Source of the DNA: an uncultured Pelagibacteraceae bacterium
GTDB lineage: Bacteria; Pseudomonadota; Alphaproteobacteria; Pelagibacterales; Pelagibacteraceae
Assembly (NCBI GenBank): GCA_902515985.1
Contig: CABXWY010000004.1
Coordinates: 1-64,000, forward strand
Reading direction: 5' to 3'
Length of the DNA: 64,000 bases
Each line of letters starts with the position of its first letter. The stretch's first letter is position 1. The position numbers and the translations under genes were made by a program. The notes below the pieces were generated by a model. That model worked only from the letters and a program-made list of their open reading frames with translations. It was not told the origin of the DNA and made no database searches. Positions 43,555 through 53,639 of the stretch are shown piece after piece.

Positions 43555-44211
43555 TTAAAAAATTGTAGTTTCTTTTTTTATATATTTATCTAAAACTTTA
43601 ACTAAATCTTTTTCTGATTTTGAAAAAAAATGATTAGCTTCTGATATTGATTGGAAATCAACCTTAATTCCTTTTTGCGAACTTAATCTTTTATTTAACT
43701 CGTTTATAAATTCTACTGGTACCAGCTCGTCTTTTTTACCATACAGCATTAATCCTGAAGTGGGACATGGAGAAAGAAAAGAAAAATCATAAACATTTGG
43801 TTGGGGTGAAATTGCAATGAATCGATTTATCTCTGGTCTTCTCATTAACAATTGCATCGCGATCAAAGATCCAAAAGAAAATCCTGACACCCAACATTGA
43901 GAATTATCTAAATTTTCTCTTTCTAACCAGTCCAAAGCAGCTGCTGCGTCAGCTAATTCACCTTGACCATTGTCAAAATCACCATCGCTTCTCCCAACTC
44001 CTCTAAAATTTACTCTACAGACTGAAAAATTATTTTCCATAAATGTGTGAAATGTATCAACAACTACTTTGTTATTCATGGTTCCTCCGTATTGAGGATG
44101 AGGTTGAAGAACTAATGCAATGGGCGACGTATTTTTTTTACTTTTAAAATATTTTGCCTCCAATCTTCCTGCTGGTCCCGGAATAAATATTTCTAAAATT
44201 TTACTATCCAT
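43555..44211 (-). CDS. Alpha/beta hydrolase
   Basis: LQPHPQYGGTMNNKVV, NFRGVGRSDG, WVSGFSFGSLIAMQL. Confidence 0.9.
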   Translation of the reverse strand: MDSKILEIFIPGPAGRLEAKYFKSKKNTSPIALVLQPHPQYGGTMNNKVVVDTFHTFMENNFSVCRVNFRGVGRSDGDFDNGQGELADAAAALDWLERENLDNSQCWVSGFSFGSLIAMQLLMRRPEINRFIAISPQPNVYDFSFLSPCPTSGLMLYGKKDELVPVEFINELNKRLSSQKGIKVDFQSISEANHFFSKSEKDLVKVLDKYIKKETTIF

Positions 44212-44294
44212 ATATGTTAATGCTAACTATTCTCACAAAAAATGTTTGTTTAACACATACCGATGACAATTTGCGAGTCTTTTTAATTTTCGTA

Positions 44295-44319
44295 ATACTT
44301 GACTATTTTAGTCGGGTAT
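44295..44319 (+). promoter_or_regulatory. IscR type-1 binding site (ATACTTGACTATTTTAGTCGGGTAT), overlapping a predicted -35 TTGACT
   Basis: Matches all 25 positions of the E. coli consensus ATASYYGACTRWWWYAGTCRRSTAT; 29 bp upstream of the iscR ATG; TATATA-like -10 at about 44321-44328. Confidence 0.85.
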
Positions 44320-44347
44320 ATATATAAACCGCATAATTACTACTATT

Positions 44348-44770
44348 ATGAAGTTAAATACTAAATCAAGATATGCAGTTATGGCTTTGGCGGACATGTC
44401 AAAGTTCCCCTTAAATGATCCTATAAGCCTAAGAGATATATCATTAAGACAAAGTATTTCTTTACTTTATCTGGAGCAAATTTTTTTAAAATTAAAAAAA
44501 AATGATATAGTTAAAAGTGTTCGTGGAACAAATGGTGGCTATGTTCTGAAACGAGATCCAAAAAGTATTAAATTATCAGAAATTTTTCAAGCTCTAGACC
44601 AAAAAGTAAAAACTGTTGGATGTAAGAAAGAATCAAAAAAAGGATGTAATGGAAAATTAGCAAAATGTATAACTCATGAACTTTGGGATGAATTAGAAGT
44701 TTATATCAATAATTTTTTTGAGAATAAAAGTCTTAATGATCTTTTGATAAATAAAAATAGGATCAATTAA
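44348..44770 (+). CDS. iscR: Rrf2-family Fe-S cluster regulator IscR
   Basis: Rrf2 [25 protein letters not shown] preserves the C-x(n)-C-x6-C-xxH ligand set of IscR. Confidence 0.92.
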   Translation: MKLNTKSRYAVMALADMSKFPLNDPISLRDISLRQSISLLYLEQIFLKLKKNDIVKSVRGTNGGYVLKRDPKSIKLSEIFQALDQKVKTVGCKKESKKGCNGKLAKCITHELWDELEVYINNFFENKSLNDLLINKNRIN

Positions 44771-46206
44771 TGGATGAAAAAAATTTAAATTTAGTAAAAG
44801 ATTATAAATACGGTTTTTCTACAGATATTGAAAACGTAAAAGCACCAAAGGGTCTTAACGAAGATGTTATCAAATTTATTTCTAAAAAAAAAAAGGAGCC
44901 AAAGTGGTTGTTGGATTGGAGGCTAAAGGCATATAAAAGATTGGAAGTTTTAATAGAACCTAATTGGCAAAAGCCAAAATATCCAAAAATTGATTATCAA
45001 GACCTTTATTATTATTCTGCACCAAAAAGTTTTAATGAAAAACCACAGAAATTAGAGGATCTCGATCCAAAATTATTAGAGACTTATAAGAAGTTAGGTA
45101 TACCTCTTGATGAACAAAAAAAACTAAATGGTATTGCAGTTGATGCAGTGTTTGACTCTGTATCTGTGGCAACGACATTTAAAGACACATTAACTAAACA
45201 TGGTATTATTTTTTGTTCGATATCTGAAGCGGTTCAAAAATATCCAGATCTTGTTAAAAAATATTTAGGAAGCGTTATACCTATTACTGATCACTATTTT
45301 GCTACTTTAAATTCAGCAGTTTTCACTGATGGATCTTTTGTTTATGTTCCAGAGGGTGTTAGGTGTCCAATGGAGTTATCCACTTATTTTAGAATAAATG
45401 CGTCTGATACTGGTCAGTTTGAGAGAACGCTAATAATTGCTGATAAGGGAAGTTATGTTAGTTATTTAGAAGGATGTACAGCTCCAATGAGAGATGAAAA
45501 TCAACTTCATGCAGCCAATGTTGAGCTTGTTGCTTTAGATGATGCAGAAATAAAATATTCAACAGTTCAAAATTGGTACCCTGGCGATAAAGATGGAAAA
45601 GGAGGTATTTACAACTTTGTAACAAAAAGAGGCTTATGCAAAGGAAATAATTCTAAAATTTCCTGGACACAAGTTGAAACCGGGTCAGCTATAACATGGA
45701 AATATCCAAGCTGTATACTCAAGGGTGATAATTCGATTGGTGAATTTTATTCAATAGCAATAACAAACAATCATCAAAAAGCAGATACTGGAACTAAAAT
45801 GATTCATTTAGGAAGAAATACAAAAAGTAAAATTATATCCAAAGGGATAAGTGCTGGCTTATCTGATATGACTTATCGTGGCTTAGTTGATATTTCACCA
45901 AATGCAGTAAATTCAAATAATTATACTCAGTGTGATTCACTTTTAATGGGAAATAGATGTGGTGCTCATACAATACCCTACATAAAAAATAAAAATTCAG
46001 ACTCCAATATAGCTCATGAAGCAACAACATCAAAGATCAGTGAGGATCAATTGCATTATTGTCAACAGCGAGGTCTAAACCCAGAGGAAGCTGTTGGATT
46101 AATAGTCAATGGTTTTTGTAAAGAAGTACTCCAGCAATTACCAATGGAATTTGCGGTAGAAGCACAGAAACTTGTTGGTATCAGTTTAGAGGGAAGCGTA
46201 GGCTAA
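44770..46206 (+). CDS. sufB: Fe-S cluster assembly protein SufB
   Basis: [39 protein letters not shown]. Confidence 0.97.
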   Translation: MDEKNLNLVKDYKYGFSTDIENVKAPKGLNEDVIKFISKKKKEPKWLLDWRLKAYKRLEVLIEPNWQKPKYPKIDYQDLYYYSAPKSFNEKPQKLEDLDPKLLETYKKLGIPLDEQKKLNGIAVDAVFDSVSVATTFKDTLTKHGIIFCSISEAVQKYPDLVKKYLGSVIPITDHYFATLNSAVFTDGSFVYVPEGVRCPMELSTYFRINASDTGQFERTLIIADKGSYVSYLEGCTAPMRDENQLHAANVELVALDDAEIKYSTVQNWYPGDKDGKGGIYNFVTKRGLCKGNNSKISWTQVETGSAITWKYPSCILKGDNSIGEFYSIAITNNHQKADTGTKMIHLGRNTKSKIISKGISAGLSDMTYRGLVDISPNAVNSNNYTQCDSLLMGNRCGAHTIPYIKNKNSDSNIAHEATTSKISEDQLHYCQQRGLNPEEAVGLIVNGFCKEVLQQLPMEFAVEAQKLVGISLEGSVG

Positions 46207-46940
46207 TGTTAAAAATTAATAATTTAAACGCAAATATTGATAAAAAATCTATTTTAAATGGTTTTAATTTAGAGATAAAAGCCGGCGAAGTTCATGCAAT
46301 AATGGGTCCAAATGGATCTGGAAAAAGCACTTTATCTAATATTTTGTCAGGCAAAAGAGGTTACGATGTTACTGGAGAGGTGATGTTTGAAAACAAAAAT
46401 CTTTTTGAATTAGAAACTGAAGAAAGAGCACATAAAGGTATATTTTTAGCATTTCAATATCCTTTAGAAATTCCAGGTGTAAATACAAATATTTTTCTTA
46501 AAACATCCATGAACGCAATTAGAAAAGCACGAGGCGAAAAAGAATTAGATGCTTTAGAATTTTTAAAAATTGTAAAAGAAAAATCAAAAGAGCTCAAATT
46601 TGATGAAGAGAAACTTGGTAGACAATTAAATGTAGGTTTTTCAGGTGGTGAAAAAAAGAAAAACGAAATTCTACAAATGTCTTTACTAAATCCAAAATTA
46701 TCGATTCTTGATGAAACAGATTCAGGGCTGGACATTGATGCACTTAAAATAGTTGCTAATGGAGTAAATACATTAAGAGAAAAGAATAATGCTTTCCTAA
46801 TTATAACTCATTATCAAAGATTATTAGAATATATAAAACCAGACTTCGTGCATGTATTGATAGGTGGTAAAATAAAAAAATCAGGTGGTCCTGAACTAGC
46901 TTTGGAACTTGAAAGTAAAGGTTACGAGAATTTTAATTAA
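46206..46940 (+). CDS. sufC: Fe-S cluster assembly ATPase SufC
   Basis: GPNGSGKSTLSN, FSGGEKKKNEILQM, DETDSGLDIDAL. Confidence 0.97.
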   Translation: MLKINNLNANIDKKSILNGFNLEIKAGEVHAIMGPNGSGKSTLSNILSGKRGYDVTGEVMFENKNLFELETEERAHKGIFLAFQYPLEIPGVNTNIFLKTSMNAIRKARGEKELDALEFLKIVKEKSKELKFDEEKLGRQLNVGFSGGEKKKNEILQMSLLNPKLSILDETDSGLDIDALKIVANGVNTLREKNNAFLIITHYQRLLEYIKPDFVHVLIGGKIKKSGGPELALELESKGYENFN

Positions 46941-48182
46941 ATGGAAAATAAAATAAAAACAGATTTTGAAAAAGCTTTTAAAAATTTTCCATTGAAGGAG
47001 GAATTAGATTTTAAAAAAAATAATCTAGAAAATTTTATTAAAAAAGGCTTCCCTGGAAAAAAAATGGAAAGTTGGAAATTTTCAGACTTGAATCAAATTA
47101 TAAATAAAAATTTAGGAGAATTAAATTTTTATACAGATCACGTACAGAAAAACCTTATAGATACGTCGCTAATTATTAAAAACTTTGAGCATAATAAAAT
47201 AGTTTTTATTAATGGCAAAATAGAAGAAATTGATTTTAATTTTGAGGAAAAAGATAAAATTCAAGTATCTAAAGGACTATCCAATCAAATAAATTCTTTT
47301 AAAGGAAATTCTCTTTTGAGTTTGAATAATGCTTTCTGCAAAAATTTTTATAACATTACTATTAAAACTAATTATTCAATGAAAAAACCTTTAATTATCT
47401 ACCATATGATAAATAAAGATATAAGTTTAACAACAGTCAATTCTCAGTTAAGTTTTTATTTAGAAAAAAATAGTTTATTGAAAATAATAGATATATATGA
47501 CGAAAAAAGTGAAAAAAATTTCATAAATACGTTTTACAATTTCTCACTAAAAGAAAATGCGATATTAAAAAATTTTAAAATAGATAATTCTCAAAATAAT
47601 AATATAAAATATTCTTTCAACAATATCGAACAAGAACAAAATACTATTTCAGAAACATTTATCTTATCAAATGGATCCAAATTTTTAAAAAATGAGATTA
47701 ATTGTAATTTAAAAGGTAAATACTCATCAGCATTCATTAACGGAATATTTTCACTAAATACAGATAAACACCACGAAATTAGAACGTCAGTAAATCACTT
47801 AGTAGAGAATACTAAAAGCTATCAATTGATTAAAAGTGTACTTGAGGATAAATCAAAGTCAGCATATCAAGGAAAAATTTATGTTAATCCCGAGGCTCAA
47901 AAGACAGACGGTTATCAATTAAGTAAATGTATATTATTAGACAAGAATACTGAATTTAATGCTAAACCTGAATTGGAGATTTACGCTGATGATGTTAAAT
48001 GCTCTCATGGATCAGCATCTGGCAGTCTTAGTGAAGACTCAATTTTTTATTTAAGATCTAGAGGTCTAAATTATAAACAAGCAAAAAAACTATTAATAAG
48101 AGGTTTTTTTCTTGATGTGATTGAAAAAATTACAGATGAAGAGGTTAAAAATTATATTAAGGAAATAATGGAATTTAATTAA
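46941..48182 (+). CDS. sufD: Fe-S cluster assembly protein SufD
   Basis: DDVKCSHGSASGSLSEDSIFYLRSRGL. Confidence 0.94.
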   Translation: MENKIKTDFEKAFKNFPLKEELDFKKNNLENFIKKGFPGKKMESWKFSDLNQIINKNLGELNFYTDHVQKNLIDTSLIIKNFEHNKIVFINGKIEEIDFNFEEKDKIQVSKGLSNQINSFKGNSLLSLNNAFCKNFYNITIKTNYSMKKPLIIYHMINKDISLTTVNSQLSFYLEKNSLLKIIDIYDEKSEKNFINTFYNFSLKENAILKNFKIDNSQNNNIKYSFNNIEQEQNTISETFILSNGSKFLKNEINCNLKGKYSSAFINGIFSLNTDKHHEIRTSVNHLVENTKSYQLIKSVLEDKSKSAYQGKIYVNPEAQKTDGYQLSKCILLDKNTEFNAKPELEIYADDVKCSHGSASGSLSEDSIFYLRSRGLNYKQAKKLLIRGFFLDVIEKITDEEVKNYIKEIMEFN

Positions 48183-49399
48183 TGAATATAGACAATATAA
48201 AAAAACAGTTCCCCATTTTTAATAACAAAGTTCATAACAATGATTTAGTGTATCTAGATAGCGCTAATTCATCTCAAAAACCACAAGTAGTTGTTGATAG
48301 AATTTACGATTTTTATACAAAGGAATTTTCAAATGTTGGAAGAAGTGTCCACTATTTAGCAGTTGCAGCAACAAATTTATATGAAAATACAAGATCAATG
48401 ATGCAAAAATATATCAACGCAAAAGATCCTAATGAAATAGTATTTACTAAAGGAGCAACAGAGGCAATCAATTTAGTGGCAAATACTTTTGGGCAGAAAT
48501 TTTTAGAGGAAGGAGATGAAATTCTTCTTACAGAATTAGAGCATCATTCAAACTATGTTCCATGGCATTACTTGAGAAAACTAAAAGGTATTAAAATTAA
48601 TTTCGCAGAAATAAACAACGATGGTGAAATTACAATCGAAAGCATAGAAAAAAGTATAACTCCTAAAACAAAAATGATAGCAATTACGCATCTCTCAAAT
48701 GTTACAGGTGCAATATTACCTATTAAAGAGATAACGTCTTTAGCCCATTCTAAAAATATTCCAATTTTAATAGATGGTTGCCAAGGAGCACCGCATTTAA
48801 AATTAGATATGCAAGACATAGATTGTGATTTTTATGCAATATCATGTCATAAAATGTATGGTCCAACTGGTTTAGGAATTCTTTACGCAAAAAAAAAATG
48901 GCTTGAAGCTTTGCCACCATATCAAGGTGGTGGAGGAATGATAAGAGATGTTAAAAAAGAAGGTATATCTTTTGGTGACCTTCCAAATAAATATGAGGCT
49001 GGAACAATGGCAACTGCTCAAGTAATAGCATTTGGAGAGTCAATTAAATTTCTAAATCAAATAGGAATTGAAAATATAGAAAAGCATGAAAGTGAATTAA
49101 CGAAATATGGTGAAGAAGTTTTAAGAAAAAATAATTCTGTTAAATTAATCGGAAATCCAAAGAATAAAGGATCAGTTTTATCTTTTACTTTAGATGGGAT
49201 ACATGCCCATGACATTGCAACTATTTTAGATGAAGATGGAGTTGCTATTCGAGCGGGGCACCATTGTTGTCAGATACTGCATGATAAATTAGGATTGACA
49301 GCAACTGCAAGAGCTTCATTAGGAGTTTACAATACTAAAGAAGATTTAGATAAATTAAATGAGTCAATAAACAACTGTAAAAAAATTTTTGATAGATAA
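48182..49399 (+). CDS. sufS: Cysteine desulfurase SufS
   Basis: YLDSANSSQKP, CHKMYGPTGLGILY, RAGHHCCQ. Confidence 0.97.
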   Translation: MNIDNIKKQFPIFNNKVHNNDLVYLDSANSSQKPQVVVDRIYDFYTKEFSNVGRSVHYLAVAATNLYENTRSMMQKYINAKDPNEIVFTKGATEAINLVANTFGQKFLEEGDEILLTELEHHSNYVPWHYLRKLKGIKINFAEINNDGEITIESIEKSITPKTKMIAITHLSNVTGAILPIKEITSLAHSKNIPILIDGCQGAPHLKLDMQDIDCDFYAISCHKMYGPTGLGILYAKKKWLEALPPYQGGGGMIRDVKKEGISFGDLPNKYEAGTMATAQVIAFGESIKFLNQIGIENIEKHESELTKYGEEVLRKNNSVKLIGNPKNKGSVLSFTLDGIHAHDIATILDEDGVAIRAGHHCCQILHDKLGLTATARASLGVYNTKEDLDKLNESINNCKKIFDR

Positions 49400-49869
49400 T
49401 GAATTTAAAAGAATTATACCAAGAAATCATTTTAGATCACGGAAAAAATCCTAGGAATTTAAAAAAAACAGAGAATTTTAATAAAGATGCAAGAGGACAC
49501 AATCCTTTATGTGGAGATAAGGTTCATATTTTTTTAAAGATTGATGAAAATAAAAATATTTCAGATATATCTTTTGAAGGTAGTGGATGCGCTATATCAA
49601 TGGCTTCAGCGTCACTAATGACAGACTTAATGAAGGAAAAAAAAGAAAATGAAGTTAAAGAATTAGTAGATGATTTCTTAAAAATGATTAAGGATAGCCC
49701 TGAAATGAAAAGTAAAATCATAAGTGATGATGAAAAAACTAAATTAATGTCTCTTTCTGGAGTTAAACAATATCCTATGAGAGTAAAATGTGCTACTTTG
49801 GCATGGCATACTTTGACATCAGCAATGAGCAATTCACAAGAAGAGACAAATACAGAAAAATTCGACTAA
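49399..49869 (+). CDS. sufU: SufU/NifU-like Fe-S scaffold or sulfur-transfer protein
   Basis: LDHGKNPRN, NPLCGDKV, FEGSGCAISMASAS, RVKCATLAWHTL. Confidence 0.94.
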   Translation: MNLKELYQEIILDHGKNPRNLKKTENFNKDARGHNPLCGDKVHIFLKIDENKNISDISFEGSGCAISMASASLMTDLMKEKKENEVKELVDDFLKMIKDSPEMKSKIISDDEKTKLMSLSGVKQYPMRVKCATLAWHTLTSAMSNSQEETNTEKFD

Positions 49870-49870
49870 A

Positions 49871-50170
49871 ATGGAACTTAAAGAACAAATAATTAATGAA
49901 ATAAAGAAGATTTATGATCCTGAAATACCAGTTAATATATACGAGCTAGGGTTAATTTATGATATAAATGTAGATAGAGATAATATGGTTAAGATTAAAA
50001 TGACATTAACAACGCCAAACTGTCCAGTTGCAGAGAGCTTGCCAAAAGAAGTTAAGGACAGTGTAAAAGAAGTTAAAAATGTTAAAGATGTAGAATTAGA
50101 TTTAGTCTGGGATCCACCTTGGGATAAATCTATGATGTCTGAAGCTGCTAAACTGGAGCTTAATTTATGA
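49871..50170 (+). CDS. sufT: MIP18/DUF59-family SufT protein
   Basis: IYDPEIPVNIYELGLIYDI, LTTPNCPVAESLP, LVWDPPWDKSMMSE. Confidence 0.94.
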   Translation: MELKEQIINEIKKIYDPEIPVNIYELGLIYDINVDRDNMVKIKMTLTTPNCPVAESLPKEVKDSVKEVKNVKDVELDLVWDPPWDKSMMSEAAKLELNL

Positions 50171-50496
50171 CACAAATAATAACCCTTAGTGAAAGTGCTG
50201 CGGAAAGAATCAAAGAGATTATCTCAAAAGACAATAATTCTTTTGGCGTTAGGGTAGGCGTTAAAAGTGGCGGTTGTGCAGGTATGGCCTATATAATGGA
50301 ATACGCTAAAGAAAAAAAACCTAATGATGAGATGATAGAAGACAAAGGTGTAAAAGTATTTATTGATCCTGCTGCAGTTATGTATTTGTTAGGTACCCAA
50401 ATGGATTATAAAAAAGATAAATTTTCATCATCTTTCGTATTCAATAATCCAAACGAAACAGAACGTTGTGGATGCGGAGAGTCATTTAAAATATAG
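50167..50496 (+). CDS. sufA: A-type Fe-S assembly protein (SufA/IscA, HesB family)
   Basis: SGGCAGMAY, CGCGESF. Confidence 0.93.
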   Translation: MTQIITLSESAAERIKEIISKDNNSFGVRVGVKSGGCAGMAYIMEYAKEKKPNDEMIEDKGVKVFIDPAAVMYLLGTQMDYKKDKFSSSFVFNNPNETERCGCGESFKI

Positions 50497-50554
50497 TATC
50501 CATTTTGAGCATATCTGCTTTGCATAAAACGCATATCTAATATATACAATCTAA

Positions 50555-50725
50555 ATGAACATTTTTGAATTTAGAAATTTGCTAAAATCCGAGGATAAGA
50601 AAGAGAGAAGAATGTCTTTTTTTCGAAAACTTATCAGGTCAGTTGATGTTGGAGCAAATGGAACACAAGATTATGTTGTTAAAAACGGGTCTGGTAAAAA
50701 CAAGATTGCTTCTACCAGACAATAA
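50555..50725 (+). CDS. Putative 56-aa small protein, absent from the ORF track (MNIFEFRNLLKSEDKKERRMSFFRKLIRSVDVGANGTQDYVVKNGSGKNKIASTRQ)
   Basis: Open frame filling most of the sufA-glnA gap, bounded by TAA; polar, mixed codon usage; internal ATG at 50612. Confidence 0.5.
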   Translation: MNIFEFRNLLKSEDKKERRMSFFRKLIRSVDVGANGTQDYVVKNGSGKNKIASTRQ

Positions 50726-50731
50726 TTTTAT

Positions 50732-52138
50732 TTAACAACTGTAATACATATCAAACTCAATTGGGTGAGGAGTGTGTTCAAAGTTATGAATTTCCTCAAA
50801 CTTAAGAGCTATATAAGCATCTATTTGATCATCTGTAAAAACTCCACCTTCAGTTAGGAATTTTCTATCTTTATCCAGACTTTCCATTGCTTCTCTTAAA
50901 GATCCACAAACTGTTGGAATTTTTTTAACCTCATCTTCCGATAAGGCATAAAGATCTTTATCAAAAGATTTACCTGGGTCTATTTTATTTTTTACCCCGT
51001 CTAATCCAGCCATTAACATCGCCGCAAATGTTAAATAAGGATTTCCAGCCGCATCTCCAAATCTTACTTCGCATCTTGCAGCTTTCTTACTTAAAGTTAT
51101 AGGTATTCTACACGATGCAGATCTATTTCTTGCAGAATATGCTAAAAGAACTGGTGCTTCAAAACCTGGAATTAATCTTTTGTAACTATTTGTTGTAGCA
51201 TTTGCAAATGCATTAATTGCTTTTGCATGTTTTAAAATTCCACCAATATAATTTAAAGCTAGGTCTGACAATCCTGCATACTTATCCCCAGAAAATAAAG
51301 CTTTATCACCTTTCCAGATTGATTGATGAACATGCATTCCAGAACCATTATCACCTTTAACAGGCTTTGGCATAAAAGTTGCTGTTTTTCCGAATGAATG
51401 TGAAACCATATGCACAGCATATTTATATAACTGTAAATTATCTGCTTGATCTACCAAAGTTCCAAAATACATTCCAAGTTCGTGTTGACTTGGAGCAACT
51501 TCATGGTGGTGTTTTTCGACTTTTATACCCATATCTCTCATAGCTTTTAAATATTCACTTCTCATATCTTGAGCACTGTCAACTGGTGGCACTGGGAAGT
51601 ACCCACCTTTTACTCCAGGTCTATGTCCCATATTACCGTTAGGATAATCTTTTCCTGTATTGTATGGGCCTTCTGTACTATCTATTTTAAAACCTGTTTC
51701 GTTCATGTCATTTTTGTATTTTACATCGTCAAAAACAAAGAACTCTGCTTCTGGTCCAAAAAATGCTTTATCACCAATTCCTGATTTTTTTAAATATGCT
51801 TCTGCTTTTTTTGCAGTGCCTCGAGGATCTCTTTCATAAGGATCTTTTTTAATCGCATCCATAACATCACAAAAAATATTTAATGTATTATGGGAAGTGA
51901 AAGGATCAATCACGGTCCTTGATAAATCAGGTTTCAAAATCATATCTGATTCATTAATTGCTTTCCATCCAGCAATTGAAGAACCATCAAAAAAAATTCC
52001 TTCATCTAGCATTTCATCGTCAACAACTGTTGTATCCATTGTTACATGCTGCAACTTTCCCCTTGGATCGGTGAATCTTAAATCTACATATTCAATATCT
52101 TTATCTTTTATCAATTTTAAAACATTTTCTGCGCTCAT
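50732..52138 (-). CDS. glnA: Glutamine synthetase type I
   Basis: [44 protein letters not shown]. Confidence 0.97.
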   Translation of the reverse strand: MSAENVLKLIKDKDIEYVDLRFTDPRGKLQHVTMDTTVVDDEMLDEGIFFDGSSIAGWKAINESDMILKPDLSRTVIDPFTSHNTLNIFCDVMDAIKKDPYERDPRGTAKKAEAYLKKSGIGDKAFFGPEAEFFVFDDVKYKNDMNETGFKIDSTEGPYNTGKDYPNGNMGHRPGVKGGYFPVPPVDSAQDMRSEYLKAMRDMGIKVEKHHHEVAPSQHELGMYFGTLVDQADNLQLYKYAVHMVSHSFGKTATFMPKPVKGDNGSGMHVHQSIWKGDKALFSGDKYAGLSDLALNYIGGILKHAKAINAFANATTNSYKRLIPGFEAPVLLAYSARNRSASCRIPITLSKKAARCEVRFGDAAGNPYLTFAAMLMAGLDGVKNKIDPGKSFDKDLYALSEDEVKKIPTVCGSLREAMESLDKDRKFLTEGGVFTDDQIDAYIALKFEEIHNFEHTPHPIEFDMYYSC

Positions 52139-52276
52139 ATTTATCCCCTTAATTAATTATGGTTTATTAGCAAATAAAAATATATTAATATCGCTTATTA
52201 TATTGATATCTCCTATGCAATTTGCACATGGATTTTAACCTAAGTTATTAATATTTTACAAACAATTATTAGTTGT

Positions 52277-52759
52277 ATGGATAATCTATTGAACAAAGAA
52301 CCAGTAAAAAGAGCCCAAGAACATCTCAAAAAGTTCGATGAAAATAAAAAAATCAAAGTCTTAGAAGAAACAGCCAGAACTGCTCAAGATGCATCTAAAG
52401 CACTAAAATGTGAGGTGGGAGCTATAGTTAAAAGCTTATTATTTAGAGCAGGGGACGGGTTCATTTTATGTCTGGTTTCGGGTGATAAGAAATGTTCATT
52501 AAACAAACTTAAGAAAATTACTCAAAAAAATGATTTGTGTATGGCTACGCCTGATGAAGTAAAAACTCAAACAGGATACACAATTGGAGGAGTATCTCCT
52601 GCAGGTTTGATAAATAAAATAGAAATATTTATGGATAGTTCTTTAGAAAGATTTAATAAGCTTTATGCTGCAGCAGGACATCCAAACTGTATTTTTGAAA
52701 TTAACTTTGAAGAACTACATTCTATAACTTCATCAAAAATAATGGAGATTACGGAGTGA
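52277..52759 (+). CDS. YbaK/EbsC-family aminoacyl-tRNA deacylase-like protein
   Basis: CEVGAIVKSLLF, YTIGGVSPAG, YAAAGHPNCIFEI. Confidence 0.92.
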   Translation: MDNLLNKEPVKRAQEHLKKFDENKKIKVLEETARTAQDASKALKCEVGAIVKSLLFRAGDGFILCLVSGDKKCSLNKLKKITQKNDLCMATPDEVKTQTGYTIGGVSPAGLINKIEIFMDSSLERFNKLYAAAGHPNCIFEINFEELHSITSSKIMEITE

Positions 52760-53631
52760 GAAAACCAACTATAATTGATTATTCACTTTTATGTTTTTTA
52801 GCTCTTATATGGTCATCTGCATTTTTTAATATTAAAATAGCAACCGAGTCCTTTGGACCAGTAACAATTGCTTTTTTAAGAGTCTTTTTAGCGTCAATTC
52901 CATTAATAATTTTATGTAATTATAAAAAAATTAAAATTGAAGTTTTTTCAAAGGACTGGTACTGGTTTGCATTAATTGGATTTGTTAATCTTGTAATCCC
53001 ATTTTTTTTTATCTCTTATGGAATAAAAGCCGTTCAAAGTAATTTAGCTGCAATACTTATGTCAAGCACACCTTTGACGTCGACAATTTTAGGACATTAT
53101 TTTACAAAGTATGAAAAATTCAATTTAATTAAAACTATCGGAGTTTTAATTGGTTTTTCAGGAATTGTTTATTTATTCTCAGATAATATTTTAATAAATG
53201 AAAATAATTTTTATTCTGCAATAATAATTTTGTTAGGTGCCACAGGTTATGTTGTAGGAGGAGTTCTTACTTTGAAAATAAGTAATAAAAAAAATGAAAA
53301 TGTTACAACATCAATATGTATTTGGGCTTCAATAATACTTTTACCTTTAACTTTAATTTTCGAACAACCCTGGAACAGTATTCCAAGCACAATTTCAGTC
53401 ATATCTGTAATTTACCTTGGTTTAGTATCAACCGGTCTTGCATGGTTGTTGAGATTTTCAATTTTAAAAAAAAATGGTCTGATTTTTCAGTCACAGGTAT
53501 CCTTTTTAATACCAATTTTTGGAATAGTTTTAGGTTATATTTTTCTAAATGAATTAATTACCCCAAAAATAATGGTTTCAGTGGTGTTAGTGCTTATTGG
53601 AATTTATTTAGCAAAAAGATCAAACGATTAG
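52756..53631 (+). CDS. DMT superfamily transporter, EamA family
   Basis: 291 aa, 10 TM, ALIWSSAFFNIK, SSTPLTSTILGHYFTKYEKF. Confidence 0.92.
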   Translation: MRKPTIIDYSLLCFLALIWSSAFFNIKIATESFGPVTIAFLRVFLASIPLIILCNYKKIKIEVFSKDWYWFALIGFVNLVIPFFFISYGIKAVQSNLAAILMSSTPLTSTILGHYFTKYEKFNLIKTIGVLIGFSGIVYLFSDNILINENNFYSAIIILLGATGYVVGGVLTLKISNKKNENVTTSICIWASIILLPLTLIFEQPWNSIPSTISVISVIYLGLVSTGLAWLLRFSILKKNGLIFQSQVSFLIPIFGIVLGYIFLNELITPKIMVSVVLVLIGIYLAKRSND

Positions 53632-53639
53632 AACAAATT

